This document shows, piece after piece, positions 8,023-15,791 of a DNA stretch of 64,000 nucleotides. The notes under the pieces were generated by a model. It did not search any database, was not told the origin of the DNA, and worked only from the letters and a program-made list of their open reading frames with translations. Both the position numbers and the translations under genes were made by a program. Within the stretch, counting starts at the first letter, position 1; every line of letters starts with the position of its first letter. Source of the DNA: Microbacterium marinilacus (GTDB taxonomy: Bacteria > Actinomycetota > Actinomycetes > Actinomycetales > Microbacteriaceae); the NCBI RefSeq assembly GCF_019753765.1, contig NZ_JAIJZW010000005.1:124001-188000 (forward strand). Reading direction: 5' to 3'.

Positions 8023-8565
8023 GTGACCCTCCGATACGACCTCACCGGCACGCCCGTCGGGCTCGCGATCGCGGTGTTCTCCGATACGGGGCTCCTGGCC
8101 CTGCGCGTGACCTCCGAGGACGACCGGTGGGTGCTCGAGATGCTGGCCCACGAGCACGGCGTGGTGCCCGTGCGCGAGCCGGGGTGCGGTGACGCGCTCT
8201 TCGCGAAGCTGGGCGGATACTTCGATGGCGAGCGCCGCAGCTTCGACGTCGACCTCGACTGGAGCCTCACGACGGGCTTCGCCCGCGACGCGCTGCGGGC
8301 GGCGTGCGAGATCCCCTACGGCCAGACCGCGAGCTACGGCGAGGTGGCCGCGATGGCCGGACGGCCCCGTGCCGCGCGCGCCGTCGGCACGGCATGCCGC
8401 ACCACGCCGTTCTCGCTCGTGGTTCCCGTCCACCGCGTCGTGCGCGCCGACGGCTCGCTCGGCGAGTACGGCTCGTCCCCCGAGACCAAACGGTTCCTCG
8501 TCGAGCTCGAGCGCGACGCGCTGCGCTCCCAGGCCTCCCCTTCCTCGACCCGAACGGAGCCGTGA
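8023..8565 (+). CDS. Alkyltransferase-like protein of the Ogt/MGMT family without the acceptor cysteine
   Basis: 180 aa. The Ogt/MGMT fold is clear: EIPYGQTASYGEVAAMAGRP (about 96-115), the arginine-finger/helix region RAARAVGTA, and the active-site strand near 130-150. The canonical PCHRV is PVHRV here: residue 136 is Val (codon GTC), so the protein cannot accept an alkyl group by the known chemistry. Alkyltransferase-like proteins with Trp at this site bind O6-alkylguanine and recruit nucleotide excision repair; a similar sensing role is plausible but inferred. The GTG start follows GGATGAGAGC. Its stop overlaps the ATG of the glycosylase gene (TGATG), so the two are translationally coupled. 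Confidence 0.88.
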   Translation: MTLRYDLTGTPVGLAIAVFSDTGLLALRVTSEDDRWVLEMLAHEHGVVPVREPGCGDALFAKLGGYFDGERRSFDVDLDWSLTTGFARDALRAACEIPYGQTASYGEVAAMAGRPRAARAVGTACRTTPFSLVVPVHRVVRADGSLGEYGSSPETKRFLVELERDALRSQASPSSTRTEP

Positions 8566-9188
8566 TGACCGACACCGTGCCCTCCCCCGACCTGATCGTG
8601 GGCGCCGACGGGCTGGCCCGCCCGCTCTGGGCGGCGCGCGACCCCCTGCTGCAGGCCTACTACGACACCGAATGGGGCCTGCCGGTACGCGACGAGCAGG
8701 GGTTGTTCGAGCGTCTCAGCCTCGAGGGGTTCCAGTCGGGGCTGTCGTGGGCCACCATCCTGCGCAAGCGTCCCGCCTTCAGGGAGGCGTTCGCGGGGTT
8801 CGCCCCCGACGCGGTCGCCGCGTTCGACGACTCCGACGTCGAACGGCTGCTCGGCGATGCCGGCATCGTGCGCAACAGGGCCAAGATCCTCGCCACGATC
8901 GGCAACGCCCGCGCGACCGTCGCGCTGCGCGGCGACGCCGACCACGCGGGCGGCCTGCCGGACCTCGTCTGGAGCTTCCAGCCCGCACAGACCCCGACGC
9001 CCCGGTCGCTCGCCGAGGTGCCGTCGTCCTCGACCGAGTCGATCGCGCTGTCGAAGGAGCTCAAACGGCGCGGGTTCCGCTTCGTCGGACCGACGACGAT
9101 GTTCGCCCTCATGGAGGCCGTCGGCATCGTCGACACGCACCTCGTCGGCAGTCACCGCCGCGGCAGCAGCGGCGTCTGGGGCGGCTGA
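8565..9188 (+). CDS. tag: DNA-3-methyladenine glycosylase I homologue with altered zinc site
   Basis: 207 aa. The family excises 3-methyladenine in base-excision repair. Conserved stretches are DTEWGLPVRDE, LEGFQSGLSWATILRKR with the catalytic-type Glu54, DAGIVRNRAKILATIGNA, and LSKELKRRGFRFVGPTT. E. coli Tag binds zinc with C4, H17, H175 and C179; here the matching positions read Arg/Pro (RPLW), Tyr (AYYDTEW), His (DTHLVG) and Ser/His (GSHRRG), so only one ligand remains. The ATG is fixed by the one-base overlap with the preceding gene. Function as a glycosylase is likely; the structural role of zinc must be replaced. Confidence 0.88.
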   Translation: MTDTVPSPDLIVGADGLARPLWAARDPLLQAYYDTEWGLPVRDEQGLFERLSLEGFQSGLSWATILRKRPAFREAFAGFAPDAVAAFDDSDVERLLGDAGIVRNRAKILATIGNARATVALRGDADHAGGLPDLVWSFQPAQTPTPRSLAEVPSSSTESIALSKELKRRGFRFVGPTTMFALMEAVGIVDTHLVGSHRRGSSGVWGG

Positions 9189-9191
9189 CGG

Positions 9192-9240
9192 CGAGACGCC
9201 GGTCCGCGGGTGTGTAGGCCACCCGCGGACCGGCGTCTCG
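9192..9240. terminator. Bidirectional terminator between tag and the acetate symporter gene
   Basis: A perfect 21-bp inverted repeat (9192-9212 and 9220-9240) with a seven-base loop lies between the convergent genes, 3 bp after the tag stop. It can serve both strands. Confidence 0.8.
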
Positions 9241-9262
9241 TGACCTGGCCCTCAGCCCTGCA

Positions 9263-10861
9263 TCAGTGCTGCACGGCCTTCTCGGCGCCGTGACCGGTGA
9301 GCGAGCGCACCTCCATCTCGGCGGCGAGCCGCGGATCCTCCGACCCCTTCTTCGAGGTGAGCGATCCGATCCACCCGAGCAGGAAGCCCACCGGGATCGA
9401 GATGATGCCCGGATTGCTGAGCGGGAAGATCGCGGTGCCCTCCCCCGTCTTCAGCACGCTCGTCTCGCCGCCGAAGAACACCGGCGACAGGACGATCAGC
9501 ACGATCGCGGTGAGCAGACCGCCGTACATGCTCCAGACGGCCCCGCGGGTGGTGAAGCCGCGCCAGAACAGCGAGTACAGGATGGTCGGCAGGTTCGCCG
9601 ACGCGGCGATCGCGAAGGCGAGAGCCACCAGGAACGCCACGTTCTGACCGAGCACCGCGATGCCGCCGACGATGGCGAAGGCGCCGATCACGAGGATCGT
9701 GACGTTGGCGACCTTGCGCTCCTCCTTCTCGGTGGCGGCGCCTCGCTTGACCACTCCGTTGAAGATGTCGTGCGAGAACGACGCGGCCGCCGTGATCGTC
9801 AGACCCGCTACCACCGCGAGGATCGTCGCGAACGCGACCGCCGAGATGATGCCCATCAGCACCGGTCCGCCGAGCGCCTGCGCCAGCAGCGGCGCCGCCG
9901 AGTTGACCCCGCCCGGGGCGTTCGCGATCGTGTCGGGGCCGACGATCGCCGCCGCGCCGTAGCCGAGCACGAGCGTCAGCAGGTAGAACAGGCCGATCAG
10001 CATGATGGCCCACACCACCGAGCGTCGGGCCTCCTTGGCGGTCGGCACCGTGTAGAAGCGCATCAGCACGTGCGGCAGACCCGCCGTGCCCAGCACCAGC
10101 GCGAGGCCGAGCGACAGGAAGTCGACCGGGTTCGTGTACTGCAGCCCCGGCGCCAGCACGGCGGCGCCGTGCGGCGAGTTCGCCGCCGCGTTGCCGAGCA
10201 GGTCCACTCCCTGCACCGCGAGCACCCACACGGCCATCACGATGCCGCCGCCGATCAGCAGGAACGCCTTGACGATCTGCACCCACGTGGTGCCCTTCAT
10301 GCCGCCAATGAGGACGTAGCCCACCATCAGCACGCCCACCACGGCGACCACCACGGCCGTGCCGATCCGGTCGTTGATGCCGAGCAGCAGCGACACCAGG
10401 CCACCGGCGCCCGCCATCTGCGCGAGCAGGTAGAAGAAGCAGACCACCAGCGTGCTGATCGCGGCCGCCATGCGCACCGGGCGCTGCTTGAGGCGGAAGG
10501 ACAGCACGTCGGCCATCGTGAACTTGCCGGTGTTGCGCATGAGCTCGGCGACGAGGAGCAGCGCCACCAGCCACGCGACGAGGAATCCGACCGAATAGAG
10601 GAAGCCGTCGTATCCGTTGATCGCGATCGCCCCACAGATGCCGAGGAAGGACGCCGCCGACAGATAGTCGCCCGAGATCGCGAAGCCGTTCTGCGGCCCC
10701 GAGAACGATCTGCCGCCGGCATAGAAGTCGGCCGCCGTCTTGTTGTTGCGGGCGGCGCGGATGACGATGAACATCGTCACCGCGACGAACACCCCGAAGA
10801 TCGAGATGTTCAGGACCGGATTGTTCTGCGTGGTCGATTCCACCGCGGCGAGCACGCTCAT
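9263..10861 (-). CDS. actP: Cation/acetate symporter of the SSS family
   Basis: 532 aa, an integral membrane protein with about 13 hydrophobic segments. It takes up acetate or another short monocarboxylate with Na+. Typical ActP features are FYAGGRSFSGPQNGFAISGDYLSAASFLG (about 46-74), the glycine-rich INGYDGFLYSVG, and the MRFYTVPTAKEARRS segment. The ATG overlaps the stop of the DUF485 gene by 4 bp (ATGA), the usual yjcH-actP order. Expression is probably set with the DUF485 gene from the gap shared with the LuxR-type gene. Confidence 0.93.
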   Translation of the reverse strand: MSVLAAVESTTQNNPVLNISIFGVFVAVTMFIVIRAARNNKTAADFYAGGRSFSGPQNGFAISGDYLSAASFLGICGAIAINGYDGFLYSVGFLVAWLVALLLVAELMRNTGKFTMADVLSFRLKQRPVRMAAAISTLVVCFFYLLAQMAGAGGLVSLLLGINDRIGTAVVVAVVGVLMVGYVLIGGMKGTTWVQIVKAFLLIGGGIVMAVWVLAVQGVDLLGNAAANSPHGAAVLAPGLQYTNPVDFLSLGLALVLGTAGLPHVLMRFYTVPTAKEARRSVVWAIMLIGLFYLLTLVLGYGAAAIVGPDTIANAPGGVNSAAPLLAQALGGPVLMGIISAVAFATILAVVAGLTITAAASFSHDIFNGVVKRGAATEKEERKVANVTILVIGAFAIVGGIAVLGQNVAFLVALAFAIAASANLPTILYSLFWRGFTTRGAVWSMYGGLLTAIVLIVLSPVFFGGETSVLKTGEGTAIFPLSNPGIISIPVGFLLGWIGSLTSKKGSEDPRLAAEMEVRSLTGHGAEKAVQH

Positions 10862-11208
10862 GCGCCGGCCTCCTGCTTCTCCAGGTCCTCACGGATGGCG
10901 GCCGATTTCGGATCCAGCCGATTGTTCGCGAACGACACGTACCAGAGGGTGATGACGAGGGTGGTCACGAACTGCCCGAGCCCGATCAGAAGGCCCACGT
11001 TGATGTCGCCGATTACCGGGGTGGCCATGAAGTCCTTCGCCCAGCCGGCGAGCAGGACATAGACGAAGTACCAGATGAGGAAGAACGCCGAGAGCGGGAA
11101 CACGAATGACCGGTGCGCGCGCTTCAGCTCTTGGAAGCGAGGAGAGTTCTCCTCCGCGATGTAGTCGATGCGTCCCCGCGGGGGCGCATCGGAGGGGGAT
11201 TCTGTCAT
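10858..11208 (-). CDS. DUF485 membrane protein (YjcH-like)
   Basis: 116 aa with two membrane segments (about residues 35-55 and 70-92). PRFQELKRAHRSFVFPLSAFF and ITLWYVSFANNRLDP are DUF485 hallmarks. These small proteins accompany ActP-type symporters, and the gene overlaps actP by 4 bp. The frame is open back to 11361, but ATG 11208 has a near-ideal AAGGAGG six bases before it and gives the usual length. Confidence 0.9.
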   Translation of the reverse strand: MTESPSDAPPRGRIDYIAEENSPRFQELKRAHRSFVFPLSAFFLIWYFVYVLLAGWAKDFMATPVIGDINVGLLIGLGQFVTTLVITLWYVSFANNRLDPKSAAIREDLEKQEAGA

Positions 11209-11381
11209 GAGGCCTCCTTGCCGCATGTGTCCACGGACGACGCGCCTTCGCGCCGTCCGACCCGATGCCGGGAACGCGGTGACCGCGACGCCCGGGACCC
11301 TGCGCAGGCGCAGAGCCGGTGATAAGTTCGACGCTACGAAAGACGGCGAAGGAGCCGTCACCCCCGAAAGTAGGTAGCCGG
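11209..11381. promoter_or_regulatory. Divergent control region between the DUF485-actP operon and the LuxR-type regulator gene
   Basis: 173 bp of non-coding DNA with the strong Shine-Dalgarno of the DUF485 gene at one end and a weak purine stretch before GTG 11382 at the other. GATAAGTTCG near 11321-11330 could carry a -10 for the regulator. I see no clear operator dyad. Confidence 0.35.
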
Positions 11382-12245
11382 GTGACCCTGCAGGAGCAGC
11401 TCGCCGACGACCGCCGACTGGTCGCCGAGGCCGTGCGCGCGCTGTCGCGACGCACCCGCTTCCCCATCGCGTTCGGCGGGCTCATCGAGAACGGCACGGC
11501 GCGGATGAGCGCGTTCTTCGGCAATCACACCGACTCTCTCGACGGTCTCGCCGTCCGGCCCGAGCGCGGCCTCGGCGGGCGGGCGATGATCGAGATGCGG
11601 CCGCGGATGACCGGGGACTACCGGACTGCTCGGCAGATCACCCACGACTACGACGGCTACATCCTCGGCGAGGGCATCGGCACGCTGATCGCGGCGCCGA
11701 TCGTGGTCGACGGCAAGCCGCGCGGCGTGCTGTACGGCGGCGCCTGGGGGCGCTGGAACATCGGCGGCGTGGCCGCGGCGCCCGCCGTGCGGGTGGCGGA
11801 CGAGGTCGCCGCCGAGCTCTCGGTGCGCGACGAGACCCGCCGCCGGCTCTCCGGGCTGCAGGACGCGGATGCGGGCCCCGCGCTGTCGCCGGGACACCGC
11901 GAGGAGCTGCGGGAGAGCTACGCGGAGCTGCGCCGCATCGCCGCGGACATCGACGACGCCGACATCCGCGCCCGGCTCGCCGATGTCGAACGCCGGCTGG
12001 CTGCGTTGTCGGGGATCGCGCAGGCGCCGCGCACGGAGCCCGTGCCCCAGATCCGGCTCTCGCCTCGCGAGGTCGATGTGCTCGCACGGGCCGCGTTGGG
12101 CGAGACGAACGCGGAGATCGGCGCGCTGCTCGGGCTGAGGGAGGGGACGGTGAAGGCCTATCTCAGCGCCGCTATGGCGAAATTGGATGCGTCCACACGC
12201 CATGCAGCCGTTGTCCGTGCCAGGAAATGGGGCCTGCTTCCCTGA
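11382..12245 (+). CDS. GAF-domain LuxR-type transcriptional regulator
   Basis: 287 aa. Residues ~25-150 look like a GAF-type ligand domain (GGLIENGTARMSAFFG, ERGLGGRAMIEMRPRMT, GTLIAAPIVVDGKPRGVLYGG). A helical linker precedes a LuxR/FixJ HTH at the C-terminus: LSPREVDVLARAALGETNAEIGALLGL-EGTVKAYLSAAMAKL. It has no receiver domain. It is divergent from the DUF485-actP operon and may control acetate uptake; that link is inference from position. GTG 11382 is chosen because the preceding codons are non-conserved and a weak RBS lies before it. Confidence 0.85.
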   Translation: MTLQEQLADDRRLVAEAVRALSRRTRFPIAFGGLIENGTARMSAFFGNHTDSLDGLAVRPERGLGGRAMIEMRPRMTGDYRTARQITHDYDGYILGEGIGTLIAAPIVVDGKPRGVLYGGAWGRWNIGGVAAAPAVRVADEVAAELSVRDETRRRLSGLQDADAGPALSPGHREELRESYAELRRIAADIDDADIRARLADVERRLAALSGIAQAPRTEPVPQIRLSPREVDVLARAALGETNAEIGALLGLREGTVKAYLSAAMAKLDASTRHAAVVRARKWGLLP

Positions 12246-12329
12246 CCCCGGCCGCACCCATTCCTGAATCAATCCTTTATATATCGGTATGGGCGTTCTT
12301 ATTACCGCGCCTTTTTCTCATGTCCGGGC

Positions 12330-12335
12330 TATCAT
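12330..12335 (+). promoter_or_regulatory. -10 box of a probable leaderless lsr2 promoter
   Basis: TATCAT lies six bases before the lsr2 ATG. The 96-bp gap is much more AT-rich than its surroundings (for example TTTATATATCG near 12275), which is the DNA Lsr2 itself prefers, so autoregulation is plausible. Confidence 0.5.
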
Positions 12336-12341
12336 CTCCGC

Positions 12342-12686
12342 ATGGCCCGAAAGATCGTTCACCAGCTCGTCGATGACATCGACGGGACCGTCCTTGAGCC
12401 CGGCGAAGGCGAGACCGTGCTGTTCTCGCTCGACGGAAAGAGCTACGAGATCGACCTGACCGAGGGAAATGCGCAAGCGCTGCGCGATGCCTTCGGAAAG
12501 TACATTTCCGCCGCCCGCCGGATGTCTTCCGGTTCGTCCGGATCCTCTTCTTCGCGCGGCCGTCGCCGCGGCGGACAGACGGATTACAGCCCCGTTCGCG
12601 AATGGGCGAAGAAGAACGGTTACACCGTCTCGGAGCGCGGACGCGTCCCCGCCGCGATCATCGAGGCCTACGAGGCCGCTCACTGA
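12342..12686 (+). CDS. lsr2: Lsr2-family nucleoid-associated protein
   Basis: 114 aa. It is the actinobacterial H-NS analogue: it dimerises through its N-terminus, bridges DNA and silences AT-rich, often acquired, genes. The N-terminal domain (MARKIVHQLVDDIDG, SLDGKSYEIDLTEGNA, about 1-60) is followed by a Ser/Gly/Arg-rich linker (80-ish) and the DNA-binding VREWAKKNGYTVSERGRVPAAIIEAYEAAH, where the AT-hook-like RGR is intact. An AT-rich leaderless promoter precedes it and a hairpin follows. Confidence 0.96.
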   Translation: MARKIVHQLVDDIDGTVLEPGEGETVLFSLDGKSYEIDLTEGNAQALRDAFGKYISAARRMSSGSSGSSSSRGRRRGGQTDYSPVREWAKKNGYTVSERGRVPAAIIEAYEAAH

Positions 12687-12736
12687 CGACGCGAGCTCTC
12701 GTCGCGTCGCGGCCGGACATCTTCCGCCGCTCTTTT

Positions 12737-12783
12737 CAGACGCCCGGCATTCAGGTGTGTATCCCCTGGACGTCGGGCGTCTG
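12737..12783 (+). terminator. Hairpin after lsr2
   Basis: Ten-base perfect arms CAGACGCCCG (12737-12746) and CGGGCGTCTG (12774-12783) sit 50 bases after the lsr2 stop. The right arm continues CCTTG with no T-run. Confidence 0.55.
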
Positions 12784-12841
12784 CCTTGCGCTCGGCAGCG
12801 ATTCTCGGAATCGTGGCCGGTCCCGAGGGAAGGAGAGCCAC

Positions 12842-13123
12842 ATGCTCACGCTTACCGAGAACGCCGCAGACGCGGTCCGCACGATCGTCTCGCAGACGCC
12901 CGATGCTCCGACCGCCGGTCTTCGCATCCAGGGCACCAGCGCGTCGACCGAGGGTTACGCACTGACGCTCGCACCGTCGCCGGAACAGGGCGACACGGTC
13001 GTCGAGACCGGAGAGGCCCGCGTGTTCCTCGAGAACGTCGCCGCGGGCGAGCTCGACGACAAGGTACTCGACGCACAGGTCACGCAGGAGGGCGTCCGCT
13101 TCGCCCTCGCCCTGCAGCAGTAA
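12842..13123 (+). CDS. HesB/IscA-fold protein without cysteines
   Basis: 93 aa. It begins MLTLTENAADAVRTIV, has a GLRI strand and ends with a beta-rich region typical of A-type iron-sulfur carriers. It contains no cysteine at all, so it cannot hold an Fe-S cluster in the known way; the three cysteines of IscA/HesB are absent. Cysteine-free members in actinobacteria are usually annotated as adhesin or Fe-S assembly protein, and their function is unknown. The ATG follows GGAAGGAG at good spacing, and the gene stands alone between two hairpins. Confidence 0.75.
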   Translation: MLTLTENAADAVRTIVSQTPDAPTAGLRIQGTSASTEGYALTLAPSPEQGDTVVETGEARVFLENVAAGELDDKVLDAQVTQEGVRFALALQQ

Positions 13124-13137
13124 GGCGCACAGCGCCC

Positions 13138-13173
13138 AGCGGCGCCACCCGGATCCGTCCGGGCGGCGCCGCT
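13138..13173 (+). terminator. Hairpin after the HesB-like gene
   Basis: AGCGGCGCC-A-CCCGGA (13138-13153) pairs with TCCGGG-C-GGCGCCGCT (13158-13173), 15 bp of pairing around one mismatch, 14 bases after the stop. Confidence 0.6.
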
Positions 13174-13211
13174 TCGCGTTCCGGGCGTCCCGTGCGGTGC
13201 CGGCGCCCGGC

Positions 13212-13217
13212 TAGACT
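13212..13217 (+). promoter_or_regulatory. -10 box of the tRNA-Arg gene
   Basis: TAGACT lies ten bases before the tRNA 5' end, suiting a transcript that starts just before the mature end. Confidence 0.5.
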
Positions 13218-13227
13218 GGCCGGGCCA

Positions 13228-13302
13228 GCCTCTGTAGCTCAATGGAAGAGCAGTTCCGTCCTAAGGAAACGGTTGGGGGTTCGAGTCCCTCCAGGGGCAC
13301 CA
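13228..13302 (+). tRNA. tRNA-Arg (anticodon CCU)
   Basis: 75 nt including the encoded CCA. The acceptor stem GCCTCTG pairs with CAGGGGC (one T-G pair); the D arm is GCTC...GAGC; the anticodon loop GTCCTAA gives anticodon CCT, reading AGG; the T arm is GGGGG-TTCGAGT-CCCTC. The top pair of the anticodon stem is a G-A mismatch and the D loop is one base short, but the overall fold is sound. There is no integrase or attachment duplication nearby, so the gene does not mark an island here. Confidence 0.92.
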
Positions 13303-13331
13303 GGACTCAGCCGAGGCCTTCGAGCGGCACC

Positions 13332-15587
13332 TCAGGTGAGGATCACGAGCCGCTGCGTCGCCCGGGTCATCGCGACGTAGCGGTCGACGGCTCCCGAGAC
13401 GCCCGCGCCGAACGCCGACGGGTCGACGAGCACCACGAGATCGAACTCGAGTCCCTTCGCCTCCGCCGGGCTCGCCGACCGCACCCGCCCTCCCCCGGAG
13501 AACGAGGGATCGCCGATGACGCACACCACGCCATCGTCGTGCTCGGCGAGCCACGCCTCGAGGATCCGGTCGCGGTCCGCGCGTGGCGCGTGCATCACCG
13601 GGACGCCGGCGCTGCGGACGGAGACCGGCACGTTGGCGTCGGGCAGCGCGATCCGGATCACGGGCGCTGCCTCCGTCATGATCTCCTCCGGCGTGCGGTA
13701 GTTCACCGTCAGCCGCGCGACGCGGGAGCGCTCGATCCCGACGCGCGCGAGGCGCTCCGGCCAGGTCTCGGCGAACCCGCGTCGCGCCTGCGCCCGATCG
13801 CCCACGATCGTGAGGCTTCGCGACGGGCAGCGCCGCAGCAGCATCCCCCACTCGGCGTCCGTCAGCTCCTGCGCCTCGTCGACGACGATGTGCGCGAAGG
13901 GGCCGGCGAGCGCGTCGGCCGCCGGCGCGGCCTCGACGGCGACGCCTTCGAGCGCGGCCCGCATGTCCTGGCCGCGCAGCATCGACATGACGGCCATGTC
14001 CGAGTCGTCCGCCGCGATCAGGTCGGAGACGACGTCCGTCATCCGCTCGCGCTCGACGGCGATCTGCGCCGAACGACGATGCCGCGCGCGCACCGCGTCG
14101 GGGTCGCCGACGAGCATGCGCGCGGCGTCGAGCAGGGGCAGGTCGGCGGTCGTCCAGGCCGCGCGGGTGGGGCGCTGGAGCACGTCGACCTCCGCCGGAT
14201 CGAGCCAGGGCGCGCAGGCGCGCAGCACGTCCGCCGAGGTCCAGAGCTCTCGGACGACATCGGCCGGCTCCAGCAGCGGCCAGACCCGCGCGAAGGCGGC
14301 TCGCAGCTCGCCGTCGGCGGCGAGCGCCGCTCTCCCGGCGCCGTCCTGGTCGTCTCCGCCCCTGCCGTACGCGTCGAACTGCTCCTCGTCCGAGTGCGTC
14401 CATCGCGCGTCGCCCCATCCCTCCGCCCAGGGGTCGCCCTGCGCGGCCGAGCGGCCCGCCCACCCGTCCGTCGTCTCGCCGCTCTCCCCGCGGGCGGCGA
14501 GCAGGTCGAGCAGCGCATCCCAGACGCGGTCCCGCGCATCGTTGTGTGTCGTGCCGGCCTCGGCGGCCGCGAAGGCCTCTCGCCAGTCGGCCGGGGAGAT
14601 CCGGATGTCGGCGACGGCGGTCTCGACGAGGAGCTCGCGCGTGGGCGCGCGCTCGAGGCGGCGGACGGCGCGCTCGACCGCGGCGAGCATCCGCGCGTCG
14701 GCCTTGAGCCGCGCGATCTCCGGCACGCCCTCCGTCACGGCGCCCCGGCCTTCCGGCACGAGGTCGCGCAGCGTGCAGGTGGCCACGTTCTCCTCGCCGA
14801 GGCTCGGCAGCACGTCCTCCACATAATCCAGGTACGGCTCGTGCGGGCCGACGAACAGGACGCCGCCCGAGCCGGGAGCCAGGCGCGGATCCGCATAGAG
14901 CAGGAAGGCCGCGCGGTGCAGCGCGACGACGGTCTTGCCGGTGCCGGGTCCGCCGTCGACGACGAGGGCGCCGCGAGAGTCGGCCCGGACGATCGCGTCC
15001 TGATCCGCCTGGATCGTGGCCAGCACGTCGCGCATGCGCGGCGATCGGCTCGCGCCGAGGCTGGCGACGAACGCCGACTGGTCGTCGAGGGCGGCGCTGC
15101 CCTCGATCGCCTCGAGGTCGAAGACCTCGTCCCAGTAGTCGGTGATCCGGCCGTCGTTCCAGCGGTAGCGGCGGCGGCTGACGAGGCCGCGAGGGTCGCC
15201 GTGGCTCGCGGCGAAGAACGGCTCGGCCGCCGGCGCGCGCCAGTCCACGAGCAGTCGCCGCCCGTCTGAGTCCGCCAGTCCCCCGCGTCCGATGTACACC
15301 GTCTCGCCGTCGTCGCGCACCATCCGGCCGAGACAGAGGTCGATGCCGAATCGGCGCAGCACGCCGAGCCGCGACGACAGCCGGTGGACCTCGGCGTCGC
15401 GGTCGAGGGCGGCCTGCCCGGGGCCGGCGGGCTCGGCCCTCGCGATGTCGAGACGCGCGGTGAGCGCGCTGGACGTGCGTGCGAGGTTCGCGGGGATCGC
15501 CGCGAAGTGGTGCTCATCGGCGGCGATGAGCCGCGGATCGGTCTTGGCGGACAGGCGCGCGGGCAGCGCGAAAGGGCTCGTGTTCAC
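13332..15587 (-). CDS. helR: HelR-type RNA polymerase recycling motor ATPase
   Basis: 751 aa from GTG 15587. HelR/HelD ATPases dislodge stalled RNA polymerase from DNA; actinobacterial HelR also protects polymerase from rifamycins. The N-terminus fits HelR: FALPARLSAKTDPRLIAADEHHFAAI, then a coiled region with RLGVLRRFGIDLCLGRM (about 73-89). A UvrD-like core follows, with Walker A GGPGTGKT (212-219), DEAQELTDAEWGML and a C-terminal AMTRATQRLVILT motif. The frame is open a further 38 codons upstream, but that stretch covers the promoter element described next. The palindrome upstream suggests induction by rifamycins. Confidence 0.88.
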   Translation of the reverse strand: MNTSPFALPARLSAKTDPRLIAADEHHFAAIPANLARTSSALTARLDIARAEPAGPGQAALDRDAEVHRLSSRLGVLRRFGIDLCLGRMVRDDGETVYIGRGGLADSDGRRLLVDWRAPAAEPFFAASHGDPRGLVSRRRYRWNDGRITDYWDEVFDLEAIEGSAALDDQSAFVASLGASRSPRMRDVLATIQADQDAIVRADSRGALVVDGGPGTGKTVVALHRAAFLLYADPRLAPGSGGVLFVGPHEPYLDYVEDVLPSLGEENVATCTLRDLVPEGRGAVTEGVPEIARLKADARMLAAVERAVRRLERAPTRELLVETAVADIRISPADWREAFAAAEAGTTHNDARDRVWDALLDLLAARGESGETTDGWAGRSAAQGDPWAEGWGDARWTHSDEEQFDAYGRGGDDQDGAGRAALAADGELRAAFARVWPLLEPADVVRELWTSADVLRACAPWLDPAEVDVLQRPTRAAWTTADLPLLDAARMLVGDPDAVRARHRRSAQIAVERERMTDVVSDLIAADDSDMAVMSMLRGQDMRAALEGVAVEAAPAADALAGPFAHIVVDEAQELTDAEWGMLLRRCPSRSLTIVGDRAQARRGFAETWPERLARVGIERSRVARLTVNYRTPEEIMTEAAPVIRIALPDANVPVSVRSAGVPVMHAPRADRDRILEAWLAEHDDGVVCVIGDPSFSGGGRVRSASPAEAKGLEFDLVVLVDPSAFGAGVSGAVDRYVAMTRATQRLVILT

Positions 15588-15637
15588 GGGGATGGGGCTC
15601 CGAGGGTCGCAGGCGGGAATGCGATTCTGCTCCCATC

Positions 15638-15660
15638 GGGGGCCCTTGCCGCAAGCCCCC
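15638..15660 (-). promoter_or_regulatory. Rifamycin-associated element (RAE) upstream of helR
   Basis: Read in helR orientation this is an imperfect inverted repeat containing GGGGCTTGCGGCAAGG and ending in a C-run. From memory it matches the 19-bp RAE (GGGGCTTGCGGCAAGGCCC) found upstream of rifamycin-inducible genes, including helR, in Streptomyces, apart from an extra G. A -10-like CAGAAT (complement of 15624-15629) follows about nine bases downstream, and GTG 15587 is 50 bases away. Confidence 0.8.
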
Positions 15661-15791
15661 ACCCCGCCGGTATCCTGGAACTGCAGGCGGGACGCGGTCA
15701 CGCGTCTCCTGCCTGGTGTCGAGCCGGGAACGTCCCTCAGCCGATCGGGCCGAGGATCAACCGCGCCCGTCGGCCCGCCCCGCGGCCGGGC

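Noticed and set aside
13228..13331. tRNA-Arg as an integration site of a mobile element
   Set aside because: No integrase, no repeated tRNA 3' end and no shift in gene content or composition follow; the next gene is the chromosomal-type helR.
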